A stretch of DNA of 64,000 nucleotides, taken from assembly GCF_900324475.1 (NCBI RefSeq), contig NZ_LT992502.1, forward strand, positions 620,001 through 684,000, given 5' to 3'. This document shows, one piece after another, positions 42,652 through 51,710 of this stretch. The position numbers and the translations under genes are program-made. Source of the stretch: Enterobacter bugandensis (lineage in GTDB: Bacteria > Pseudomonadota > Gammaproteobacteria > Enterobacterales > Enterobacteriaceae). The notes under the pieces are model-generated. The model saw only the letters and a program-made list of their open reading frames with translations. It searched no databases and was not told the DNA's origin. Each line of letters opens with the position of its first letter. The first letter of the stretch is position 1.

Positions 42652-44316
42652 ATGTTAAACCGTATCAAGATTGTCACCAGCTTAATGCTGGTTTTAGCGA
42701 TATTTGGCCTTTTACAACTCACATCCGGTGGTCTTTTCTTTAATGCTCTGAAGAATGACAAAGAGAATTTCACCGTCCTGCAAACCATTCGTCAGCAACA
42801 ATCCACCCTTAACGGGAGCTGGGTTGCGCTGCTGCAAACCCGTAATACCCTGAACCGCGCGGGCATCCGCTACATGATGGATCAGAACAATATCGGCAGC
42901 GGCGCGACCGTTAACGATCTGATGCAGATTGCGTCTGCCTCGCTGAAACAGGCGGAAAAAAACTGGGCTGACTATGAAGCCCTGCCGCGCGACCCGCGTC
43001 AGAGCGACGCCGCTGCGCTGGAAATTAAACGTAACTACGATATCTACCACGGTGCGCTGGCTGAGCTAATTCAGCTGCTGGGGGCGGGCAAAATCAACGC
43101 CTTCTTCGACCAGCCGACCCAGAGCTACCAGGATGGATTCGAGAAGCAGTACGTGAGCTACCTGCAGCAGAACGACAAGCTGTACCAGATGGCGGTTGAA
43201 GACAGCAACAGCTCTTACACTCAGGCTATCTGGGTGCTGATCAGCGTGCTGGTTGCCGTGCTGGTGGTGATCGTGGCCGTCTGGCTGGGTATCAAGCAGG
43301 CGCTGATCTCTCCGCTGACGCGTCTCATTGACAATATTCGCCACATCGCCAGCGGCGACCTGGTGAAGCGCATCGACGTGGAAGGCTCTAACGAGATGGG
43401 CGAACTGGCCGACTCGCTGCGTCATATGCAGGGCGAACTGGTGCGTACCGTGGGCGACGTGCGTAACGGCGCGAACGCTATCTATAGCGGCGCGAGCGAA
43501 ATCGCGATGGGCAATAACGACCTCTCTTCCCGTACTGAACAGCAGGCCGCTTCACTGGAAGAGACCGCTGCCAGCATGGAGCAGCTGACGGCGACCGTTA
43601 AGCAGAACGCCGAGAACGCCCGTCAGGCGAGCCACCTGGCGCTAAGCGCGTCTGAAACCGCGCAGAAGGGCGGCAAGGTGGTGGACAACGTGGTGCAAAC
43701 CATGCGTGACATCGCGGGCAGTTCGCAGAAAATTGCCGATATCATCAGCGTGATCGACGGCATTGCCTTCCAGACCAACATCCTGGCGCTGAACGCGGCG
43801 GTAGAAGCGGCGCGTGCGGGCGAACAGGGCCGTGGATTTGCGGTGGTGGCAGGGGAAGTGCGTAACCTGGCCCAGCGCAGCGCTCAGGCAGCACGTGAGA
43901 TCAAGAGCCTGATTGAAGACTCCGTGGGACGCGTGGAAGTGGGTTCAACGCTGGTGGAAAGCGCCGGTGAAACCATGGGTGAGATCGTGAACGCGGTGAC
44001 CCGCGTGACCGATATCATGGGCGAGATTGCCTCTGCGTCCGACGAGCAGAGCCGCGGTATCGACCAGGTGGGCCTGGCGGTGGCAGAGATGGACCGCGTG
44101 ACCCAGCAGAACGCCTCGCTGGTGGAAGAGTCTGCCGCAGCGGCTGCCGCACTGGAAGAGCAGGCAAGCCGTCTGACCCAGGCCGTGGCGGTGTTCCGCA
44201 TTCAGCAGGAGCAGATGAAGGCGCGTGAATTCGCTTCGGCGAAAGCCGTTGCCGCACCGGTAATGACGCGTAAAACCGCTACTGCCGATGCAGGTGATAA
44301 CTGGGAAACGTTCTAA
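42652..44316 (+). CDS. tsr: Serine chemoreceptor Tsr
   Basis: A 554-residue methyl-accepting chemotaxis protein. It has TM1 at about 8-30, a periplasmic four-helix domain with the serine-binding set Arg64, Asn68, Arg69 and Arg73 ([17 protein letters not shown]), TM2 at about 190-212 and a HAMP domain. The cytoplasmic signalling tip contains [20 protein letters not shown]. The C-terminal NWETF pentapeptide that recruits CheR and CheB is present. The ATG at 42652 follows TGAGGAAAG. A FliA promoter lies just upstream, so it belongs to the flagellar late regulon. Confidence 0.96.
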   Translation: MLNRIKIVTSLMLVLAIFGLLQLTSGGLFFNALKNDKENFTVLQTIRQQQSTLNGSWVALLQTRNTLNRAGIRYMMDQNNIGSGATVNDLMQIASASLKQAEKNWADYEALPRDPRQSDAAALEIKRNYDIYHGALAELIQLLGAGKINAFFDQPTQSYQDGFEKQYVSYLQQNDKLYQMAVEDSNSSYTQAIWVLISVLVAVLVVIVAVWLGIKQALISPLTRLIDNIRHIASGDLVKRIDVEGSNEMGELADSLRHMQGELVRTVGDVRNGANAIYSGASEIAMGNNDLSSRTEQQAASLEETAASMEQLTATVKQNAENARQASHLALSASETAQKGGKVVDNVVQTMRDIAGSSQKIADIISVIDGIAFQTNILALNAAVEAARAGEQGRGFAVVAGEVRNLAQRSAQAAREIKSLIEDSVGRVEVGSTLVESAGETMGEIVNAVTRVTDIMGEIASASDEQSRGIDQVGLAVAEMDRVTQQNASLVEESAAAAAALEEQASRLTQAVAVFRIQQEQMKAREFASAKAVAAPVMTRKTATADAGDNWETF

Positions 44317-44329
44317 CGCCGTGCGTTGT

Positions 44330-44404
44330 GCCGGGTGGCGGCTGCGCCTTACCCGGCCCACTGTTCAGTGTTTTGTAGACCCGGTAAGCGCAGCGCCACC
44401 GGGC
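44330..44404. repeat. BIME (REP pair) after tsr
   Basis: GCCGGGTGGCGGCTGCGCCT...ACCCGGC and its inverted mate CCCGGTAAGCGCAGCGCCACCGGG lie between convergent tsr and the GNAT gene. Confidence 0.9.
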
Positions 44405-44408
44405 GATA

Positions 44409-44915
44409 TTACAGAGGCAGGCGCATGGCGCAGCGCGTTTCATACGCTAAACCGTGCGCCGTCTCTTCTTCCCTTTTCTGACGCAATTCAGGCGTCAGCC
44501 TCGTCATCATTTCAAACCCCAGCCGCGCATAGAACGGCGCATTCCACGGTACGTCCCTGAACGTCGTCAGCGTCAGCGCGGTCAGACCCCTTTTACGGGC
44601 GCAATCTGCCACGCAGGCGATGAGCTGTCTGCCAATCCCTTTTCGCTGCCAGTCCAGATCAACCGAGAGTTCGACAATAAACAGTGATGACGGGTGGGCT
44701 TCGGCAAGGACAAACCCGACGGGCTGGTCGTTTGCCAGCGCCAGCCAGCTGAGCCCGCGTTCGGCATAGTCGAGGTGTTGCTCAGCGGGAATGACCTCGC
44801 CGTCGGCAAGCCAGGCGAGTTCCGGGATGTCGCGGAATCGCCCGGCCGCCGCGCGTTCAATGGCGGACAGGGCGGCAACGTCGCTGAGGGTGGTGGGGCG
44901 AATGCGAATAGTCAT
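44409..44915 (-). CDS. GNAT-family N-acetyltransferase
   Basis: A 168-residue acetyltransferase with the acetyl-CoA motif A LSVDLDWQRKGIGRQLIA (the R/Q-x-x-G-I-G pattern) and motif B PFYARLGFEM. The beginning (TIRIRPTTLSDVAALSAIE) and size match small cytoplasmic GNAT enzymes of unknown substrate. The ATG at 44915 is preferred, as the next in-frame ATG upstream overlaps the FidL-like gene. Confidence 0.87.
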   Translation of the reverse strand: MTIRIRPTTLSDVAALSAIERAAAGRFRDIPELAWLADGEVIPAEQHLDYAERGLSWLALANDQPVGFVLAEAHPSSLFIVELSVDLDWQRKGIGRQLIACVADCARKRGLTALTLTTFRDVPWNAPFYARLGFEMMTRLTPELRQKREEETAHGLAYETRCAMRLPL

Positions 44916-44944
44916 GGCGGCAAGTATAGCCTGACCCGTCGACA

Positions 44945-45418
44945 TTATTCCGAGCAGATCAGCACCGGCGAATAAAAATTGCTGATCACCAGCGCGTCTT
45001 CCGGCGTGCGCTCTATCGTCAGAAGCCTTTTATTGCCCAGCGTCAGGCCGGCAACGTATTTTTCAAAGACCCCGGGCGGCATCGCGTCATGGCTAAAGCG
45101 CTCCACTTTTTGAATGACGATCTCATACAGTTCGTCCTCCACGTGACGCCATTTAAACATCTCCTGGCGAGAAACCTCCCAGCTGCGCGGGGCATTCACC
45201 ACGTTGCCGTTAACCGTGATGTACCCCGTTTTGTCGGGGTGAAAGCGCATAATGACCTCACCGTCAAAGGTGAAATTGTGGCTGTCGCGCTCGTCGGTAA
45301 ACGTCAGGTTTCCGTCGCAGGTTACCGACAGCGGAGGCGTGTGAAAATACCACGCCAGCGCGGTGCCCAGCAGCAGCAGGTTGAGGATCAGGATTAGCCA
45401 AACTTTTTTCTGTCTCAT
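44945..45418 (-). CDS. FidL-like inner-membrane protein
   Basis: A 157-residue protein with one N-terminal membrane segment (VWLILILNLLLLGTALAWYF) and a periplasmic domain with two Cys residues (VTCDGNLTF and the terminal ICSE) that may form a disulfide. Its order directly after a CadC/MarT-like regulator, with a gap of one base, matches the marT-fidL pair of Salmonella. There FidL is thought to modulate the membrane regulator. The sequence assignment is moderate. Confidence 0.72.
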   Translation of the reverse strand: MRQKKVWLILILNLLLLGTALAWYFHTPPLSVTCDGNLTFTDERDSHNFTFDGEVIMRFHPDKTGYITVNGNVVNAPRSWEVSRQEMFKWRHVEDELYEIVIQKVERFSHDAMPPGVFEKYVAGLTLGNKRLLTIERTPEDALVISNFYSPVLICSE

Positions 45419-45419
45419 A

Positions 45420-46160
45420 TCACCACTCGTAATAGTAAAGCGTACGACAGGCGCTGGCTTTACCCCGCGTGAGGGAGCATTGGGAGAGCACCAGCCGCCC
45501 TTCGTGGCCGTAGAAAAGCGTTCTCTGAATGTGCATGTAGAAAATCGAATTTTTCAGACACGGAAGGTGACCGTCCTTTTGAAGCGTTTGCGCGAGCGTA
45601 ATCGCCTTCCCGTGAAACACGTCCGCCAGCGGCGTAAAGGTGTAAACCGGACAGGTGCCGATATGCGTCAGCAGATGGATCTCCCGCTGCGGGGCGTCTG
45701 GCTTGATGAGCACGATCCAGATGCTTAGCGCAACGACGACCAGCGTGAGCGCGCCGCAGAACAGCCATTCCGGGCGAACGCGCCATGCAGGTTTCACCGT
45801 TTTGGCGATCGGGGGGGCCTCCTCCAGCGGAGTGACGGTGACGTCTGCGCTGAGCATAAAGCCCGTTTTCGGTACGGTAACGATAAACAGCGCGTCGGGA
45901 AGCAGGGTCGCCAGCATCTTGCGCAGAATGCTGATGTACTGGTTTAAGGAGTTGTTAGACCCCTGGAGTCCTCGACGATCCCAGACTTCCTGGAGAAAGG
46001 TTTCCCGTTCGACCACGTTCCCATGATGCTGAACCAGCAGCCTCATGATGGTATTGGCCGTGCAGGTGAGGAGCTGCGCATCCTCATCCGGCGCATTGAT
46101 AAGAGAAACAGAGCCGTCCTCGTCGTTATAGACGATGGCGTCAGCAAGCAGGTATTTCAT
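45420..46160 (-). CDS. MarT/CadC-like membrane-bound winged-helix regulator
   Basis: A 246-residue one-component regulator. An OmpR-type winged helix at about 1-100 (NTIMRLLVQHHGNVVERETF, GSNNSLNQYISILRKML, FIVTVPKTGFML) is followed by a linker, a membrane segment near 150 (GALTLVVVALSIWIVLI) and a small periplasmic domain. This is the CadC/ToxR/MarT layout, in which an outside signal is read directly by a DNA-bound protein. It lies between a FidL-like gene and the pilus operon, all on one strand, and is a likely pilus regulator (inference). Confidence 0.85.
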   Translation of the reverse strand: MKYLLADAIVYNDEDGSVSLINAPDEDAQLLTCTANTIMRLLVQHHGNVVERETFLQEVWDRRGLQGSNNSLNQYISILRKMLATLLPDALFIVTVPKTGFMLSADVTVTPLEEAPPIAKTVKPAWRVRPEWLFCGALTLVVVALSIWIVLIKPDAPQREIHLLTHIGTCPVYTFTPLADVFHGKAITLAQTLQKDGHLPCLKNSIFYMHIQRTLFYGHEGRLVLSQCSLTRGKASACRTLYYYEW

Positions 46161-46283
46161 AAGTTGTTGTAATAAAAACAGAGATAATGAATGAAAAAAG
46201 GCTTACGCCCTCAAGGCTGCATTGCTGGCTATTTTAACGCCACTGTTACCGATAACATTGATCCAGACAGGTTTTTGGGTGAT

Positions 46284-47240
46284 TTAATAAGTCAGCGTGA
46301 TAATCACGTCATCAATAAACTCCCCGGTACCGGTTAGCGGCTGTGCCGGGACCTCGCCGTAAACGGTGTAGTTCTGGGTGCCGCCTGCAGGGTTGGTGAC
46401 CTGCAGCGCATCGCCGCTGCTTTGATCTCCCCAGCGTTGCGTGGCCGCCTCATCCTGCCAGAGACCGTAGCGCAGGCAATGACCCTCGCTGTTGCAGAGC
46501 TGCCGCTGGTTACCGCTGGCATGGTTGCCTTTTCCCATGGCAAGGGTGAACGCGGTTCCGGCCGGACAGCGCGTGGTGAGGGTGGCGGAGGATCGCGTCG
46601 GGCTCAGGGTAGCGGTGCTGGTCAGCGTGCCGAAGTTAAGCGGCGTCACGCGCTCGATGTAGCACCCCTGGCTGATTTCGGCCTGCGCGCTGGTGCCGCC
46701 CTGCACCTGCTCCCCCTCTGCGGAACCGTCCGAGCAGTTTTGCAGCGCGTCCTGGCGCAGGGCGCTGTGCCAGGCGATGCGCAGATTCATGTTGTAGTTG
46801 TAATAGTGATAGGCCGGAAGCTGGCTTTGCCCTGGCGGAATGGTAGCGATAAGCGGAAAGGTACCGCTGACGTTGGCATTGCTTTCCGCGGCGAGGGTCT
46901 GCTGAATCAGGTTCCCGTTGCTGACAGGCCCCAGCTCCTGAGAGCGCGCTGCGCCGTTAAGCAGGCGGAAGAGAAGGGTGTACTGTTTCCCCTCCTGATC
47001 TCCCTGGGAGATCATCTCAAAGGGCGGGGCGTCTACGCTGCTCAGGCAGACGTTAATATATTCCGTCCTGCCCTCGTTGTCGGCCTGGCAGCTAAATTTG
47101 ACCTCGGTGTTGACGGAGGTGGTATTGCCCGCCACGACGTTGCCAAAGTTAATGGCGGGCATGGAGGTTATCCAGCAGGCTGCCGCCATCGCCTTCACGG
47201 ACAGGACGAGCAGCAATAATAACGGCGCTCTTAATGACAC
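46284..47240 (-). CDS. SCPU-domain tip protein of an archaic chaperone-usher pilus
   Basis: A 318-residue secreted protein starting from GTG at 47240, which overlaps the usher stop and follows GGAGAAC. The signal peptide is SLRAPLLLLLVLSVKAMA/A. Two SCPU (spore coat U) domains follow: domain 1 with ACWITSMPAINFGNVVAGN and domain 2 with CYIERVTPLNFGTLTS, ending in a typical donor-like strand TGEFIDDVIITLTY. The two-domain form and its place after the usher match the CsuE-type tip adhesin of Csu/archaic pili. Confidence 0.85.
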   Translation of the reverse strand: MSLRAPLLLLLVLSVKAMAAACWITSMPAINFGNVVAGNTTSVNTEVKFSCQADNEGRTEYINVCLSSVDAPPFEMISQGDQEGKQYTLLFRLLNGAARSQELGPVSNGNLIQQTLAAESNANVSGTFPLIATIPPGQSQLPAYHYYNYNMNLRIAWHSALRQDALQNCSDGSAEGEQVQGGTSAQAEISQGCYIERVTPLNFGTLTSTATLSPTRSSATLTTRCPAGTAFTLAMGKGNHASGNQRQLCNSEGHCLRYGLWQDEAATQRWGDQSSGDALQVTNPAGGTQNYTVYGEVPAQPLTGTGEFIDDVIITLTY

Positions 47241-49531
47241 AGTTGTTCTCCGATATTCTGTATAGATGACGCGGTACGGGGCGCCGGAAGCGTGACCCGG
47301 CACTCTCCCTCACCGGTCTTAACCACCAGTTCGCCCGGCAGGGGCGGATCTTCAAGCCAGATAAAGCCGTCGCGTCCCACGATGGTGGCACCCTGCGGCG
47401 TTGACACGATGCTGCCCAGCGGGAGCGGCCTGCGGCGGCTGTCGACCAGCCGGGCCTGAACCGTGACGGCGTGATGGACGTTAAACTCGACTTTCACCGC
47501 GCTGCTGTTGCCCGGTCTGGCATGCATGTCGGTAACAGGGGCGATCACATCGGCGGGCAGATCGAGCGGGTTAATGCTGACTTTGCTGTTGTGGTAGCGC
47601 GGCAGGTCGGTCAGCAGGAGATAACCGTCTTCATCCGTTTCACCGGCCGGGCGGTTTTCCAGCATTACCGGTACGTGCCCAATGCCGTGGGTGGACACCA
47701 GCGCCATGCCCTGCTGGATGTAGCGCAGCGGGTACAGGCTGCCGTCCAGCAGCGTCAGGCTGCCTTCGGCGGAGGCGTACTGGTTGCCCTGGTTGGCACC
47801 TTGCTGCAGCCCAACGTGCCATTCGCCCGCTCGGCCTAGGTAGCCGAGGTCCGCATATCTTTCACGTCGTTCGCCGAAGCCCTGGCCCAGCTCCCATGAC
47901 CAGCCGCCGGCCTCATCGTCCGGCTGGTGGCGGTAATCCATGCGCGGCGTATCCCGGCTGACCTGAGCGGAGAGCGTGTCCTCGCGACCCAATGGGACGG
48001 AAAGCAGCAACTGAACGTGGCTCGACGCGTCCGTAAACGAGCGGGTGTAGCTCAGCGTGGTGGAGATGTGTGCCGGCAGCGATACCGACCAGGAGGCGTT
48101 GAGGTAACGCTCTGTGCTGCCCTGAATGTTCTGCTGTACCCAGCCCGCGCCCACGGTACCGAAGTGGGGGATGGACTGGCTTACCCAAACGCTGTCGCTG
48201 CGTCTGACGGGCGCGGCACCGCTCATGCGGGCGTTGTCGGCGAAATCCGCCTCGGTACGGACGGTGCTGGCAGAAATGCTCGTTCCCCTGCCGTTCCACT
48301 GCCAGCCAAGGCCCCACTGAACGCCCTGACCGTAAGGGCTGTCGCTCACGGCAACGTGCTTGCTGACCACCCCCACGGCGGGAGAGACCAGCCAGTCAGT
48401 GCCCATACCCACGTTGCGCAGCCTGCGCTGCTGTTCCGTATGCAGCGCCAGCGTCAGGCTATTATTCACCCCATAGCGCCAGCCCGCGTCCAGCAGCGGC
48501 GAGGCGGCATAGTCGTCGGAGCGCAGGGCGTAGTTTTCGCGCATCCAGCCGATGTCCAGCGAACCGCTGCTGAACCCTTCCGCCAGCATGCCCGGCGCGC
48601 CGTAGAGGTCGAGCTGTACGGTGCGACGCTGGCCGTTGATATCGGTAATGACCACCTCCGCCTGTCCGCTTCCGGTGAAGGAGGGCAGGGTATCCAGTAG
48701 AAAGTCTCCCGGCGTGACGCGCTGGCTGCTCTGCTTAAGGCCGTCGATATACAAATCGACCGTGGAAGGCAGCACGGCCGTGTCGCTGTAGCGGCTGCGC
48801 GGTTCGGTATTGAGCTGGGGATTGAGCTCAAAGTTACGTGCCCAGTGCAGCCCGCCAAAGCGTACCTGTCGGCTCCAGCCGGTGCCGGTGGTGACGCTGT
48901 CGCCCAGCGCCAGCGTGGTCAGCGAGTCGGTGTTGTCCCACTGCCAGCGGGTTTCGAGACGCGTATGGGTCGGTCGACCGGCGCTGTTTTCCTCCCCGAC
49001 ATGGCTTGAAAAACTGCTGCTGAACGTTCCGGGTAGCCCACCGGACGCGGTCAGCATGGTCTGGGCGTTAAGCTGGCGCTTCCCTTGCACGTCGCTGGCG
49101 TAGAGCGCATATCCGAGCGTATAGGCGTTGACGGGCTGCGCATCAGGATAGCGGTACATCGGCGTGGGCCTTGAGACGGTCAGATGCTGCTGGCCCTCGA
49201 GCGCGTCTGCCTCTGCGGTAATCGACACCTGCTGGGACAGCACGTCGAGATTGACGTTCAGGCCCGGCAGGGAGGTCAGCTCAACCCACTCTGCGCGATC
49301 GTCCGGGGCGTGAAGCCCCAGCTTTTTCATGTCGCTGCGGCTTATCCATAGCGCATTATCCACCACCCGGCAGGCCCATAGCTCGCCTCGCGGGGCGTGG
49401 TTCACGGTGATGGCCAGCCATTGCACGGTGTCGGCGGGCTCAGTCCGGGCTGACAGCATGAGCGGTAGCCAAAACAGGAGCGCGAGAAGCGAGCGGGCGC
49501 AGGGGTATCTGGCTGGCATGATGGTCATCAT
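47231..49531 (-). CDS. Archaic (SCPU-type) fimbrial usher
   Basis: An outer-membrane usher of about 766 residues that threads pilus subunits to the surface. Signal peptide: RSLLALLFWLPLMLSA. N-terminal chaperone-binding part, then the 24-strand barrel region with LGYALYASDVQGKRQLNAQT, LALGDSVTTGTGWSRQVRFGG and PSTVDLYIDGLKQSSQRVTPGDF, and a C-terminal plug-like part PLPLGSIVST. The start codon is uncertain: ATGs at 49531, 49528 and 49519 lie within the chaperone gene and none has a strong ribosome site. It overlaps the chaperone by about 90 bases and the tip gene by 10. Confidence 0.87.
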   Translation of the reverse strand: MMTIMPARYPCARSLLALLFWLPLMLSARTEPADTVQWLAITVNHAPRGELWACRVVDNALWISRSDMKKLGLHAPDDRAEWVELTSLPGLNVNLDVLSQQVSITAEADALEGQQHLTVSRPTPMYRYPDAQPVNAYTLGYALYASDVQGKRQLNAQTMLTASGGLPGTFSSSFSSHVGEENSAGRPTHTRLETRWQWDNTDSLTTLALGDSVTTGTGWSRQVRFGGLHWARNFELNPQLNTEPRSRYSDTAVLPSTVDLYIDGLKQSSQRVTPGDFLLDTLPSFTGSGQAEVVITDINGQRRTVQLDLYGAPGMLAEGFSSGSLDIGWMRENYALRSDDYAASPLLDAGWRYGVNNSLTLALHTEQQRRLRNVGMGTDWLVSPAVGVVSKHVAVSDSPYGQGVQWGLGWQWNGRGTSISASTVRTEADFADNARMSGAAPVRRSDSVWVSQSIPHFGTVGAGWVQQNIQGSTERYLNASWSVSLPAHISTTLSYTRSFTDASSHVQLLLSVPLGREDTLSAQVSRDTPRMDYRHQPDDEAGGWSWELGQGFGERRERYADLGYLGRAGEWHVGLQQGANQGNQYASAEGSLTLLDGSLYPLRYIQQGMALVSTHGIGHVPVMLENRPAGETDEDGYLLLTDLPRYHNSKVSINPLDLPADVIAPVTDMHARPGNSSAVKVEFNVHHAVTVQARLVDSRRRPLPLGSIVSTPQGATIVGRDGFIWLEDPPLPGELVVKTGEGECRVTLPAPRTASSIQNIGEQLCH

Positions 49532-50216
49532 TAAGATAGACGCGCAGCGAGCTGAGCGCGTAACGTGTGGGCTGCTTGAGCGATAAAAGGGCGGTTTGTC
49601 CCGGGAGCACATAGCCCGCCAGGCCTTTAATCGACCCGACAACCTTCCCATCGGCCGTCAGGGCCTCAAGGTGGCTCAGGCGGATGTGGCGGTTTCCGGC
49701 GTTAAAGCAGCGGAGAGTGGCCGGTATGTCTGCCTGCTCACAGCTCAGGGCATCGTGGCTGACGGGCGCGCTCTGGCTCCCGGCAATAAACACCGGAATC
49801 GAGTAGCGCAGCAGGAAGTGTACCGCGGAGGGGTTGGCGGCACGGGACGCGGCGTCCGGCAGTTCATCAATAACCAGCCGGTAACTTTGCTCCTGCGCAC
49901 GGATGCCGGGCTGCATGACGATAATGCGCACCAGTTGCTGCTGGCCCGGCGCCAGTGAAGTCATCGCCGGGCTGGTGACCACCTCCCCGGTGGACACCAG
50001 CACATCTTTACCGTTTTTTTGCGTCCATTCGTATACCCGAATCTGCGCATTGATGGCCGCTCTCCCACTGTTTGTGAGATAGACCGCCGCTGCCCGCTGG
50101 TCGCTCTGCAGATCGAGCGTTACCGGGGCCACCTGAAGCGTGGCGGCCAGCGCGTAGCGCGACAGCAGCGCCAGCATCATGAGCCACAGAATGAAGCAGG
50201 GAAGGTAGCGACGCAC
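49440..50216 (-). CDS. Pilus assembly chaperone (PapD-like)
   Basis: A 258-residue periplasmic chaperone. The signal peptide ends near MLALLSRYALA/A. The first immunoglobulin-like domain has LQVAPVTLDLQSDQRAAAVY and LTNSGRAAINAQIRVYEWTQ, the G1-strand region is around PGQQQLVRIIVMQPG, and the second domain follows from about 150. The length and LRYSIPVFIAG block fit chaperones of SCPU pili. The last 25 or so residues are encoded by DNA that also codes for the usher signal peptide in another frame, an unusually long overlap. Confidence 0.86.
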   Translation of the reverse strand: MRRYLPCFILWLMMLALLSRYALAATLQVAPVTLDLQSDQRAAAVYLTNSGRAAINAQIRVYEWTQKNGKDVLVSTGEVVTSPAMTSLAPGQQQLVRIIVMQPGIRAQEQSYRLVIDELPDAASRAANPSAVHFLLRYSIPVFIAGSQSAPVSHDALSCEQADIPATLRCFNAGNRHIRLSHLEALTADGKVVGSIKGLAGYVLPGQTALLSLKQPTRYALSSLRVYLNDDHHASQIPLRPLASRAPVLATAHAVSPD

Positions 50217-50218
50217 GA

Positions 50219-50713
50219 TCAGTACTCCAGGTTTAACGTGATATCGTCGCTGTAGTTCCCTGCCTGGGCGGTTGTCAGCGCCCCGGCGTCAATGACGCCA
50301 TACAGCGTTTCTTCCTGTTCCGCACCGTTGCCGGTATCGTCCAGACCAGTCGTCTCGTTGATTTGCTTCTGTTTGCCTTCGTCAGCAAAGAGTTTCCACG
50401 CAATCTTCTGCGCCCCGGTTTCGCCGTTTTCCGGCTTCAGCCAGAAGGTGCCGCTTTCGCCGTCGGGGCTGGTGGCGGTGAGGGTGAACGGCGTGCCGTT
50501 GGTACAGACGATATCGACCTGCGTTTTGGCCAGGATTTCGCTCGACTCATCGGAGCCGTGACGCGAGAAGTTGAGGTCGTTGGCTTTGAGGGTGCACGAC
50601 TTCACGACCTCAAGTGATACATGCATCGTCGCGCTTGCGGTACTGTCTGCGGCGATCGCAGCAGCAGGAAGCAGGAGCGCGGAACAACATACAGCGGTGG
50701 GAATAATTTTCAT
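50219..50713 (-). CDS. SCPU-domain major pilin (CsuA/B-like)
   Basis: A 164-residue subunit with a signal peptide (AVCCSALLLPAAAIA/ADS) and a single SCPU domain. This starts with the N-terminal donor-like segment SATMHVSLEVVKSCTLKAND and ends with NYSDDITLNLEY. The two Cys residues in SCTLKAND and DIVCTNGTPFT are the conserved disulfide. It is the first gene of the pilus operon and precedes the chaperone by two bases. The ATG at 50713 follows AGGAAAT; the longer in-frame start has no support. Confidence 0.86.
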   Translation of the reverse strand: MKIIPTAVCCSALLLPAAAIAADSTASATMHVSLEVVKSCTLKANDLNFSRHGSDESSEILAKTQVDIVCTNGTPFTLTATSPDGESGTFWLKPENGETGAQKIAWKLFADEGKQKQINETTGLDDTGNGAEQEETLYGVIDAGALTTAQAGNYSDDITLNLEY

Positions 50714-50891
50714 GATCTTATTTCCTGACGTGAGTAACAGTGCAATTACAAAGCGAATGACTGAGCGTCCAGCAGGCAGCGTTTTTGATGGCATTCCGCC
50801 AGGGTATGGCAGCAAAAAGTGGGGCAAGGCCATAAGCAGGCGTTGCCGCGCAGAACGATGACCCGATCGCCAGCATTCAAAATGAAAGGGG

Positions 50892-51530
50892 TCATTTTCT
50901 CCCCCACAGATAGCCCTGGCCGTAATCGGCCGCGCTCGCGCAGGCCAGCGCGAAATCACCCGCGGTTTCGATGCCTTCGATCAGCACCTTGCTGGCGACG
51001 CGCTTGCACTCGCGGGTGAGATGCAGAAACTTCGCCTGCTCGGTCCGTCCGTTCCAGAAGGTATGTTTGTCAATTTTGATGCCGCAGAAGCGGATCTGGC
51101 TGGTCAGCAGGTCGGGAAGTAGGTCTTCGCAGACATCGTCTGCCCACACTTCTATCCCCCACTGATGGAGCGTCGCGATGCATTTCCTCAGCGCCTGGCT
51201 TTGCGTAACGTCGAGTTGGACCATCGTATGGAGATCGGTGATCTCGATAGCAAGTTTCTCCGGGCACGGGGTTTCTTCTTTTAGCCTGTCGAGGAAGTCC
51301 GTTTCCAGCAGTAAATCCGATGCTGCATTGAGGTAATACTTGTCGCCATCCTTGCAAAACATGGCGTGACGAAGCTGCGCAAAGAAGTGCGCTTTACGCT
51401 GCGTCGCCGACATCGAGCCAAAGTAATCTTCAAGATTGACGTTGGGCTTTGCCGTGGACAATACCTCCCAGGCAATCACATTTTCAGTGCGCAGTGCCCA
51501 GATGGATTCGAACTTATAGCCGGTTAGCAT
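50892..51530 (-). CDS. EAL-domain protein, loop 6 degenerate
   Basis: A 212-residue stand-alone EAL protein. Metal and substrate residues are largely kept: Glu22 in WEVLS (EVL instead of EAL), Asn68, Glu96, the Asp131-Asp132 pair, Lys152 in IKIDK, Glu185 in IEGIET and Gln205 in GQGYLWG. Loop 6, normally DDFGTGYSS, reads DDVCEDLLP here, which often abolishes activity or dimer coupling. It may hydrolyse c-di-GMP weakly or just bind it or a protein. It lies 178 bases upstream of the pilus operon on the same strand, so a role in pilus control is plausible. Confidence 0.84.
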   Translation of the reverse strand: MLTGYKFESIWALRTENVIAWEVLSTAKPNVNLEDYFGSMSATQRKAHFFAQLRHAMFCKDGDKYYLNAASDLLLETDFLDRLKEETPCPEKLAIEITDLHTMVQLDVTQSQALRKCIATLHQWGIEVWADDVCEDLLPDLLTSQIRFCGIKIDKHTFWNGRTEQAKFLHLTRECKRVASKVLIEGIETAGDFALACASAADYGQGYLWGRK

Positions 51531-51679
51531 GATAAACGTGCGTAACGCTCCGTGGTGATTTAAGGAGCTTGGAATTTTACGGATATGGATTTTGGCGGGA
51601 TATTTATAGATTAAAATGGCTGATATAAAGTGTTTTAATCTAATTTATAAGAATATTATAGGATTATTTATTTTCATAA

Positions 51680-51702
51680 GCGCCCGGCAGAACGCCGGGC
51701 GC
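51680..51702 (-). terminator. Hairpin after opgB
   Basis: GCGCCCGGC and GCCGGGCGC form a strong 9-base stem around AGAAC, nine bases after the opgB stop. The rest of 51531-51710 is AT-rich and holds no gene. Confidence 0.75.
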
Positions 51703-51710
51703 GACGCGTC

